24,080 nt of DNA, from positions 1 to 24,080 of the forward strand of contig JAFYMV010000262.1 in assembly GCA_017548225.1 (NCBI GenBank), read 5' to 3'. Shown here one piece after another: positions 8,624-15,432 of this stretch (within the stretch, counting starts at the first letter, position 1; each line of letters begins with the position of its first letter). Below the pieces are notes generated by a model. That model made no database searches. It was not told the origin of the DNA and saw only the letters and a list, made by a program, of their open reading frames with translations. Source of the DNA: Bacteroidaceae bacterium. GTDB taxonomy: Bacteria > Bacteroidota > Bacteroidia > Bacteroidales > Bacteroidaceae. The translations under genes were made by a program, and so were the position numbers.

Positions 8624-11530
8624 TTATTTTTTGAATTGATTCGTAGCTGCATCATATATCACACTATTCACGAGGAAGCCAAGACCGCCATGTATCTGAT
8701 GTACTACAGCATATGATGAGGTATATACATACTCTCCGCCATTGTAGTCGATATCACGAGTCATCACATTGTAGAGTTTATGCTCCTTCGTCTCTTCATC
8801 GTCTGCGTCATCATTAACGACATAGCAAACATTGAAGCAATCGACAGCAGCAGCCTCTCTATCCTCGCCAAAATCTCCGCGTACTGAAATTGTTTCCTTA
8901 CCAGTAGTAGGCTCCGCATCTGTCTTTACCAATACAGAGCAGAACTTATTGGTAGCAGCATTCAACGCAGCAGTTTCATAGACAACCTCCGTTTCAGGAG
9001 CCTGACCTTCAATCTCAAGAACATGAGGAACATTGTCCACATATACAGAGTTATCCTGGAAGTGATATTTCACAAAACTTAAGATAAGATCAGTACCCAC
9101 CTTAAGTCCTTCCTTGCGTTGAGCAATCTCCTGTTTCAAAGCAACGGTGGCAAGACTATCGTTTACCAACTTGGGCAAAGAGTCTTTCTCCAACTTATCA
9201 ACGGCCAAATATTCCTCATTCAAACCTTCCCAAGTAGGAAGACCCTGTTCGTGAGCAAGTGCGATCGCATCATTTGAAGGAACATATACCGTATAGTGGT
9301 AGGTATCAAACATACGAACAATGTTATTCTTCTTCTCATTGAAGATATTGAATTGCTCTACCTGAACATCTTGCTTGTACTCAGCCTTAAGATACTTCTT
9401 GATATATTCAAAGAAGGCCGACATACCTACAGGACGGCAAAGATCAAAGAATTCACTAAATTCTGCTGTAGTAGAGAGTACATCGTAAACAGACTGAGTT
9501 GCGGGATGTATCATACCTGCATTCAAGCAATAGGTCTGACCATTAGTCTGATAATAAGGCTCACGACCCAAAGGAATCATAGTACCGTTCTGCAATTCGC
9601 GACCACCAGCAAGAGCATTTACACGGCCCTCCTCATCACGACCAACTTTGACTGTACCATAACCCTTAGCCATATAATACTTACGGCCTTTCTCGCAGTC
9701 CTCATCCTCTTCCATGTCGTCAGGTACGATGTAATACTCAAGCATCTCTTTAAGGAGCTTTTCCTTACCAGCATCATCCACATCACCCATCTTGGCAACC
9801 AAAGGACCATACTCGCCAGTCTGAGGATTGTATGAATTCCATTTTTCCACCTTTACAACATCATCCTTCGCAATATACACGAACTTATATGCAACGCGTT
9901 TTTCTGTACCCTTTGCGGTGTAAGGATCATAGAAAATCATCGCATCATTGGTGGGAACAATCAAACCGAACTTGTTCTGCATTGAGAGCAAATACTTGTC
10001 ATAATCAAGACCATCAATAGCTCTATTTGCGATAAGAAGCGAATCATCCAACATTACAGGAGCTGTAACGGCAACATAGCGTGCAGGACTAAACACTGTA
10101 TCCACCAAATAAACAATACCATTGTTAGCAATCAATGATTTATGCACATTATCAGGTGTTACATGCATTGACTCGCGAGCGTCGTCAAGAATATTCTCGA
10201 ATTTAGAGGGAACGGCAGACTTGAAAGAAATCTGCATCAAGTTACGCACCAATGCCTGCAAGATATCTGCAGGAATACTATCGATAGCGCGCATCAAGTT
10301 CTTAGAATCACTGGCAATCTCGGCGAAAGAAACATCTGCATAACGCTCCACCAAGCTTCTACCCTTACCCTCAGTGAAATAATCCTTCAGGGCTTCATCG
10401 GTAGGAGCAAAAATAGCTGCCATATCCTGTTCCTTAGGAGTACCAGAAGTACCTGCCTGATAAGCATTCCAACCCGGATCAAAATAGAGTGAGCCCACAG
10501 CATCGTGCTTCTCCTTCTCTACATCCTCGTAAGAAAGGAATCCACCATCCTTCTTCTGAGCACCACGCTCTGACTCCGCTGTAAAGTAACGCTTCTCGTA
10601 GAGTTGCTCACCAGCCTGGCCAGGATGATAAAGACGATTATAAGTCTCCGCAACCTCAGCAGTCATGCTTATAGGTACAGGAACAGCAAAACGGTCCAGC
10701 ATACGACTGAACACATTTGTTTCGCCATTGGTACGAATCTCCTCTGCCATGTTTGAGGGCGGGATAAGCAAGCCATCCAACTGATGAATATAACCATTCT
10801 TACAAGTTACATTGCTCAGAGGATCCTCTTTGGTGCCCATAAGCACCTTCTTGTCGAAGATGTAAATATCCGATGAGGTTGTAGGCTCATTGAGAATGAA
10901 GCTCAAGTCCTCGTTCTTAATGTTGCTCTGATACAAGAACTCATTGGTAAAGAATACCATAGTTGACGGAGTAGCGTCCAATGCCAAACGGATACCCTTC
11001 ACACGGAAATCATCCCATGCTGAATTGTTCTGGGGCAAGTCCTTGTCATAGAAGAAACCGATTGTATCGGTAACATTCGCTGAAGTCTCCAAACGCAAGC
11101 AACGACCAGCAGTCGGCTCACCAAAAGCATCAGCAGAGGGCCATTTAGACAACATCTCAAGCAGATAAGCATTATCAAGCATTGCATTGTTAAGGATGAT
11201 ACGCTTGTGAGCATCAGTAAGTTGCTCGTATGTATCAAATCCCCACTCTGCCTTGATTCCTGCCATGAAAGCTTCGTCATCAGCCACAAAAAGGGTCTTA
11301 CTACCCGTTTTTTCCAATACCGAGCGATACTCGAGGTCTTCAATCACCCTCAAGAAATACTTGAAATGGCCCTTGCTTTCCAAATGACCATAAATGCTCG
11401 AGCCCAACCACCCTGGTTCTCTGTCGTCAAAATAATACTCATCACGACATGACTGAACCATGGTACAAACGAACAATAGACAAGCCATACTGATGTACTT
11501 GCCCACTTTTGACGCGTGTTTCCTGTTCAT
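8624..11530 (-). CDS. large FAS1-domain lipoprotein, about four FAS1 modules
   Basis: First gene of the SusCD operon: a 968-residue predicted lipoprotein with signal peptide ending TMVQSC (Cys28). About four FAS1-like modules can be read: about 45-265 (FKYFLRVIEDLEYRSVL, KTLFVADDEAFMAGI, closing NGYIHQLDGLLIPP), about 270-490 (VFSRMLDRF, MAAIFAPTDEALKDYF, closing NNGIVYLVDTVFSP), about 495-680 (LDYDKYLLSMQNKFGLIVPTNDAMIFY) and about 680-935 (SVYDVLSTTAEFSEFFDLC, YHYTVYVPSNDAIALA). Module boundaries are approximate. Length is well above a single-FAS1 protein (about 150 residues per module), and the second and fourth modules carry insertions. Its position before susC is unusual, since accessory surface lipoproteins usually follow susD. 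It is likely a surface-anchored binding or scaffold protein for the channel; the ligand is unknown. Confidence 0.88.
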   Translation of the reverse strand: MNRKHASKVGKYISMACLLFVCTMVQSCRDEYYFDDREPGWLGSSIYGHLESKGHFKYFLRVIEDLEYRSVLEKTGSKTLFVADDEAFMAGIKAEWGFDTYEQLTDAHKRIILNNAMLDNAYLLEMLSKWPSADAFGEPTAGRCLRLETSANVTDTIGFFYDKDLPQNNSAWDDFRVKGIRLALDATPSTMVFFTNEFLYQSNIKNEDLSFILNEPTTSSDIYIFDKKVLMGTKEDPLSNVTCKNGYIHQLDGLLIPPSNMAEEIRTNGETNVFSRMLDRFAVPVPISMTAEVAETYNRLYHPGQAGEQLYEKRYFTAESERGAQKKDGGFLSYEDVEKEKHDAVGSLYFDPGWNAYQAGTSGTPKEQDMAAIFAPTDEALKDYFTEGKGRSLVERYADVSFAEIASDSKNLMRAIDSIPADILQALVRNLMQISFKSAVPSKFENILDDARESMHVTPDNVHKSLIANNGIVYLVDTVFSPARYVAVTAPVMLDDSLLIANRAIDGLDYDKYLLSMQNKFGLIVPTNDAMIFYDPYTAKGTEKRVAYKFVYIAKDDVVKVEKWNSYNPQTGEYGPLVAKMGDVDDAGKEKLLKEMLEYYIVPDDMEEDEDCEKGRKYYMAKGYGTVKVGRDEEGRVNALAGGRELQNGTMIPLGREPYYQTNGQTYCLNAGMIHPATQSVYDVLSTTAEFSEFFDLCRPVGMSAFFEYIKKYLKAEYKQDVQVEQFNIFNEKKNNIVRMFDTYHYTVYVPSNDAIALAHEQGLPTWEGLNEEYLAVDKLEKDSLPKLVNDSLATVALKQEIAQRKEGLKVGTDLILSFVKYHFQDNSVYVDNVPHVLEIEGQAPETEVVYETAALNAATNKFCSVLVKTDAEPTTGKETISVRGDFGEDREAAAVDCFNVCYVVNDDADDEETKEHKLYNVMTRDIDYNGGEYVYTSSYAVVHQIHGGLGFLVNSVIYDAATNQFKK

Positions 11531-11572
11531 ATTTTGATATTAGTTAATATTAATTTAACCTATTTAATAAGG

Positions 11573-11604
11573 CAAAGGTAGAAATCTTTCTTTAGACAAG
11601 CAAA
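11573..11604 (-). promoter_or_regulatory. Bacteroidota-type promoter of the FAS1-SusCD operon
   Basis: Read on the minus strand, TTTGC (11604-11600) is followed after 19 nt by TACCTTTG (11580-11573). This is a full match to the -33 TTTG / -7 TAnnTTTG consensus of the Bacteroidota primary sigma factor. Transcription would begin near 11567, giving an A/T-rich leader of about 37 nt with no Shine-Dalgarno sequence before ATG at 11530. No operator-like repeat is evident around it. The 126-bp gap also shows no convincing terminator for the gene ending at 11657. Confidence 0.75.
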
Positions 11605-11656
11605 TTTATTCGAAATTCTTTTCTCTTTAAGGAAAATTTTAACCTTTTACACTTTG

Positions 11657-13183
11657 TTAATCTTTATTCATCTCATTCTCACCAACCCCCTTTTGACTAC
11701 GGAATTTTGCCGAGATAACCTCCTCATTAAGGTAACCGGCGAACTCCTGTGGGGTGATGGATACGGGCTCAATCATAAACTCGGGGACATTGTAACTTTT
11801 GTAATAATCACCGTAAAAATAGGGATTGCGCTGCGGAAGAAGGAAAGGTTGATGCGCCTTACCTTCCTTATCAAAATAGGCAATGTAAAGACGAGTATAC
11901 CCTCCATCATCACGGCGAGAGGTAAAAAGCATCCATCTGCCGTTGCTTGACCAAGAATGATAGCTCTCAACATCTGAGCTATTGACCTCTTTTACATTAC
12001 GCAACTCCATTGTTTCCAGGTCTATCAAATACAAATCTGCATCCTTATGCCAAATATGGAAACAGCCATACTCCGCCATCGCAAAAAGCAGATATCGACC
12101 ATCGGGCGAGATACGAGGGAAGGTAGCACTCTTGTTCATCGCCTTGGCATCGAGCACCAACTCTGACGGCCCGAAAGTTTGCGTATCAGGATCAAACGAC
12201 TTGCGGTAGATATTGTATTGGAACTCTTGATAACGGTCGATAATCTCTCGTTCGCGTTGTGAATAATCTTGTATTTCCATGTGCGCCGAGCAGTAATAGA
12301 GAGTCTTGCCATCAGGCGCCCAAGCGGGGAAAACCTCCCACTCCAAGGTATCGTGCTCGATAAGGCTCACTTCGTTACGATCAATATCGTAGAGAATCAA
12401 GTCGCTCTTAAGGTCTTGTACCTCAATTTTGTTATTCTTCTTAGTGTGGAATGACTGGCCAGTATCATTGACAGAATAAGCGATCAAATTATGGGTAGGA
12501 TGCCACGCAGGGTATACACCCGCCGAGATGGTAGAATCAGTCTTAAGGCTTATCTTCTTCACACCATCTGTAGTCACAATCAGCGTACCTCCCTTGTGCT
12601 GACGGGCATGGAATTGCATGTTGTCAGTTTTGTAGTTCTTATACGAGTGACAATTGATGCACTGTCCGTCCTTACCCGTACTCAACAACATATTGTTATA
12701 GACCACCTTTTCGTCAAAGGTACCCACCTCGCGCTGGCGTATGCTGAGCTCCTCATAGGTAACATACGAAGGAGCAATGATACGGTACGAGATATAGGGA
12801 TCGATGGGCTCTTCGGCCACATACCAGTTTATCGAGCGATACTTTACCCAACCTTCGGAGGTTTTAACATAGGTATTGAATTCAATATTCTCCCCTTTAG
12901 CTGAAGCTAAGAAACGCTGCCATTGCTTTAGTTTCCAATCCGTCTGCTTGCCTTTCATCACGAGCGAGCGAGCGCCACACTTGAGTTCAGAAACAAATGC
13001 CTTTCCCTCCATCTCGTAGGCCACATTGAGCGGAGCTATATTATAAGGTATAGTAATGTCCCCATACGCAGGATGAATAGAGGACGCCACCGCACTCTCG
13101 ACATATTGCTCGGGAACGGCAGCCGTGCATCCTGCAAGAAGAATCGTGCCAAAAAGTATGTGTAACAATGATTTGTATTGCAT
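11657..13183 (-). CDS. lipoprotein with c-type heme motif and TolB/PD40 beta-propeller
   Basis: A 508-residue predicted lipoprotein (FGTILLAGC, Cys19). A small N-terminal beta domain (about 35-150) is followed by C175-I-N-C-H179, a canonical CxxCH heme c attachment site, in a segment with further His residues (MQFHARQHKGG) that could supply the distal ligand. From about 200 onward come PD40/WD40-like blades: GVYPAWHPTHNLIAYSV, EVFPAWAPDGKTLYYCS, FPRISPDGRYLLFAMAEYG and ESYHSWSSNGRWMLFTSRR, i.e. a TolB-like propeller. Heme attachment would require periplasmic or surface cytochrome c maturation, which is not visible here. It follows the membrane protein gene by 10 nt and the two are surely co-transcribed. 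A role in electron transfer or redox sensing is inference; a decayed, heme-less domain is the alternative. Not the TolB of the Tol-Pal system: the heme segment and context differ. Confidence 0.85.
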   Translation of the reverse strand: MQYKSLLHILFGTILLAGCTAAVPEQYVESAVASSIHPAYGDITIPYNIAPLNVAYEMEGKAFVSELKCGARSLVMKGKQTDWKLKQWQRFLASAKGENIEFNTYVKTSEGWVKYRSINWYVAEEPIDPYISYRIIAPSYVTYEELSIRQREVGTFDEKVVYNNMLLSTGKDGQCINCHSYKNYKTDNMQFHARQHKGGTLIVTTDGVKKISLKTDSTISAGVYPAWHPTHNLIAYSVNDTGQSFHTKKNNKIEVQDLKSDLILYDIDRNEVSLIEHDTLEWEVFPAWAPDGKTLYYCSAHMEIQDYSQREREIIDRYQEFQYNIYRKSFDPDTQTFGPSELVLDAKAMNKSATFPRISPDGRYLLFAMAEYGCFHIWHKDADLYLIDLETMELRNVKEVNSSDVESYHSWSSNGRWMLFTSRRDDGGYTRLYIAYFDKEGKAHQPFLLPQRNPYFYGDYYKSYNVPEFMIEPVSITPQEFAGYLNEEVISAKFRSQKGVGENEMNKD

Positions 13184-13193
13184 AGTAGTCAGA

Positions 13194-15068
13194 TTAATAG
13201 GATTTCACATCGCGAATAAAGAAATAGAAATACCAGAAGGTGTTGCCATAACGCTCATAGAAAAGTTTCTTAGCTTCAGGATCGCGCTCCACATTCTCTA
13301 CCGCATGCTTCTGCGCAAATTTCATAAAGTCCTGGAAACGCAATTCCACCATTTTATCAAAGGGCATTTTGCTGATATCCACGCCCTTCTCCAAATTGCC
13401 ATAGAGCAAAGCCGCCTCTTGATAGTGAGTGGGCATACGGTCAGCCTTGTGGCTATTGGCATAGCGGAAGAAGCATTGCCAGAAGGTAGGAATATCCTTC
13501 AGCGTAAGCGCACACATGAGGGCTGCCTCATTAAACATGGGCGTGCTGAACTCGTTATAGGTATGAGCAAAGTAGTTAAGCAAATATATTTCCACCAACG
13601 AATTGTCCCCATCAAGCTGATCCTCGTACTGATAAAGGGGAAGGATGCTTGCCATCTCACGATCTTTGGCGATGAGCTTGGGATTCTGCACCATCTTCTC
13701 ATACTTCTCTGCCCAGCCACGATAGAAGAGAGTCTTCTTCAGCGTATTGATATATTTCTGCGCCAATGCCGGCTCGCCCGATATGAGCGAGGTACGCACC
13801 ATATACTTCAGATAATCAATCTTCCAACCATACTCTACCGCATCTTCAAGGCACCAACGGTAGCAGAAATTCATACGGGCATAATGGTAATAGAGCATTT
13901 TGCCACCTACCTGCATCAAGCGTATCTTGAGGGGCGAATTGGGAGCCTCACCTCCATCGAGATAGTGGAACATCTCATCACCAGCCCTACCTAGTTTGAG
14001 TAACGCAAGGTTTTTATTGAGCACAATCAGTCGGGTGGGAGTCTGCTTCTGCGCCTTGGCTATATCAAGTGCCTTGCGCCATTCCAAGCGCTCCATAGCA
14101 TGATTCATCTTGATTTCTGCACGGAAATTAGGGTCGCGATACCAAAAAATGAGTCCCAAAACGACAATCACCGATGCCGAGCCAAGCACCTCGACAAGGA
14201 AAGAACTTTTTGTCACCGACTCTGCATCATGCTTCAAGGGCACAAAGGGCAGCACCAACGGGAACAAATAGAGCAAAACATAGGGGATCCAAGTGAAGAC
14301 ATCTCGTTTTGAGAAGGTGAACGCTGGCATGCCTACCGTAAACATATTCGCAAAGCGTGTCTGCTCATACACACTATAATATAATATAGGTGTAGCGATG
14401 ACGAGCACCACACAAGCCAACGCCATAGCCCCTCTACGCTCCTCGTTGCTACGCAGTGCCCATAAAGCAATACCTACCAATGCCAACGAAGCATAGAATC
14501 CAAAGAGCGGATAGCCCACAGCAGCCACGCCCAATATTACAGCAAATCTCCCCCAGCCTTTGGCTGTTTGATAAGCCCATATTGCTGACAACACGAAGAG
14601 GAAGCCCACCAACATAGAGTAGAAATAGCCCTGCGTCTTGATTTGGAATATCCAATAGCCCGCTTCCATTGAGCAACACAAAATCAATGCACTCGGAATC
14701 AGAGCGAGCAATGCATGACGCGAGGAGATACGAAACACCTTCATCGTCATCCACTGCACCACAAGCAGCAATGCCACATAGATGAGCGAGCCGAGCATGG
14801 GATAATAGAAGAATTGAGTGAGGAAGCAAGCGATGTAGCTCATCAATCCGCCCGGCACCAGCATGTGCTCATCAAAATAGACCTTTGTGGGGAGCCACAA
14901 CGAGAGCTCCTGCACACGAAACAAGAACTCGTGCTCAAATACATTAAAGAGCACCCACACCACAAAAGCGAACGACAATCCCGCAATAAGGGGCAAACGC
15001 TTCAGCAAGTTCCCCTCAACCATAGCGGGAGGAGCGACTTTTGCCTGCGATTTTGTTTTACCTTTCAT
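13194..15068 (-). CDS. multi-pass membrane protein with helical-repeat C-terminal half (DUF6057-like)
   Basis: About 624 residues from the ATG at 15068 (MKGKTKSQAKV). The N-terminal half has roughly ten hydrophobic segments (e.g. LPLIAGLSFAFVVWVLF, MLGSLIYVALLLVVQWM, FYSMLVGFLFVLSAIWAY, WIPYVLLYLFPLVLPFVPL, SASVIVVLGLIFWY). The last 300 residues are soluble and helical, with paired helices such as WRKALDIAKAQKQTP and EPALAQKYINTLKKTLFYRGW, resembling TPR-type repeats. I associate this architecture with the Bacteroidales family named DUF6057, with moderate certainty. An in-frame ATG at 15191 is rejected because it lies upstream of the predicted promoter. The gene is paired with the heme/propeller lipoprotein, so the two probably work together at the envelope. 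No catalytic motif is recognised. Confidence 0.82.
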   Translation of the reverse strand: MKGKTKSQAKVAPPAMVEGNLLKRLPLIAGLSFAFVVWVLFNVFEHEFLFRVQELSLWLPTKVYFDEHMLVPGGLMSYIACFLTQFFYYPMLGSLIYVALLLVVQWMTMKVFRISSRHALLALIPSALILCCSMEAGYWIFQIKTQGYFYSMLVGFLFVLSAIWAYQTAKGWGRFAVILGVAAVGYPLFGFYASLALVGIALWALRSNEERRGAMALACVVLVIATPILYYSVYEQTRFANMFTVGMPAFTFSKRDVFTWIPYVLLYLFPLVLPFVPLKHDAESVTKSSFLVEVLGSASVIVVLGLIFWYRDPNFRAEIKMNHAMERLEWRKALDIAKAQKQTPTRLIVLNKNLALLKLGRAGDEMFHYLDGGEAPNSPLKIRLMQVGGKMLYYHYARMNFCYRWCLEDAVEYGWKIDYLKYMVRTSLISGEPALAQKYINTLKKTLFYRGWAEKYEKMVQNPKLIAKDREMASILPLYQYEDQLDGDNSLVEIYLLNYFAHTYNEFSTPMFNEAALMCALTLKDIPTFWQCFFRYANSHKADRMPTHYQEAALLYGNLEKGVDISKMPFDKMVELRFQDFMKFAQKHAVENVERDPEAKKLFYERYGNTFWYFYFFIRDVKSY

Positions 15069-15133
15069 TATGTATGTTTTATTTTGTATTATCAAAGGAG
15101 CCATGCACACCAATGGCACACATAGCCAATTTA

Positions 15134-15165
15134 CAAAAGTATACATATTTCTCCGAATTGCAAAA
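15134..15165 (-). promoter_or_regulatory. promoter of the membrane protein / heme-propeller pair
   Basis: On the minus strand TTTTGC (15165-15160) and TACTTTTG (15141-15134) are separated by 18 nt, matching the Bacteroidota -33/-7 consensus. The predicted start of transcription is near 15128, about 60 nt upstream of ATG 15068. This places the ATG at 15191 outside the transcript and so decides the start codon of the downstream gene. Confidence 0.7.
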
Positions 15166-15198
15166 CTTGAGGGACAAAAGTTAAGAGACAAGGCCCCG

Positions 15199-15279
15199 TT
15201 ACAATTACAGTTACAATAACTTGCACTCTCCCATGACTACGAAAATGAGAGAGTATTTTTTCTGTAACCGTAACTGCAA
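15199..15279 (-). other. long two-part hairpin in the porW downstream region (possible RNA element)
   Basis: Outer arms are 15199-15216 and 15262-15279 (18 pairs). Inner arms are 15225-15234 and 15245-15254 (10 pairs) around a 10-nt loop, with an internal loop (8 and 7 nt) between the two stems. I count 23 Watson-Crick pairs and 5 imperfect ones. In minus-strand RNA all five imperfect pairs become G.U wobbles; in plus-strand RNA all five would be A.C mismatches. This points to an RNA structure on the minus strand, i.e. in the 3' tail of porW mRNA or a separate transcript. No U-tract follows on the minus strand, so it is not a standard intrinsic terminator. A processing or stability hairpin, a small RNA or a decayed mobile inverted repeat are the options. 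Confidence 0.5.
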
Positions 15280-15339
15280 TCGCATCAGTTACTATAAAAT
15301 CAGAACGAAAAATATGATAAGAGAAAGACGGGAAAAACG

Positions 15340-15405
15340 CACCTGCGATTAACTTCGTTCACACCTGTAATAAAAGTTCTTCACACCTGCGATAAGACTT
15401 TATCG
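15340..15405. repeat. three imperfect 22-bp tandem repeats
   Basis: Three units of exactly 22 bp start at 15340, 15362 and 15384. Each begins CACCTG and continues with an A/T-rich part; units 1-2 and 2-3 each agree at about 15 of 22 positions. A fourth, strongly decayed unit (CACC only) may start at 15406. The array lies between the porW stop (15433) and the hairpin at 15199-15279, in noncoding sequence. Units lack the palindromic arms and unique spacers of a CRISPR. Possible roles are protein binding sites or slippage-derived spacer DNA; nothing in the sequence decides. Confidence 0.55.
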
Positions 15406-15407
15406 CA
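15388..15407. repeat. perfect 8-bp palindromic stem with 4-nt loop
   Basis: TGCGATAA (15388-15395), GACT loop, TTATCGCA (15400-15407) form a perfect small stem-loop that overlaps the third 22-bp repeat, 26 nt after the porW stop. It could contribute to ending or stabilising the porW transcript, but only a short, broken U-rich stretch follows on the minus strand, so a terminator call is weak. Confidence 0.45.
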
Positions 15408-15432
15408 CCAAGAGTATCACACCGCCACTACC

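Noticed and set aside
11605..11656. terminator after the heme-propeller gene
   Set aside because: Only a short interrupted AAGG/CCTT pairing around an A/T core can be drawn, without a stable stem or clear U-tract.
13125..13994. 289-codon plus-strand open frame across the start of the heme-propeller gene and the end of the membrane protein gene
   Set aside because: It is antisense to two well-supported genes, has no recognisable domain, no promoter or leader, and its composition fits a shadow frame.
15069..15191. N-terminal extension of the membrane protein gene to ATG 15191
   Set aside because: The extension runs through the -33/-7 promoter at 15134-15165, and the Met at 15068 gives a charged, family-like start.
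15340..15405. CRISPR-like array
   Set aside because: Only three imperfect 22-bp units with no unique spacers between them and no cas genes nearby.
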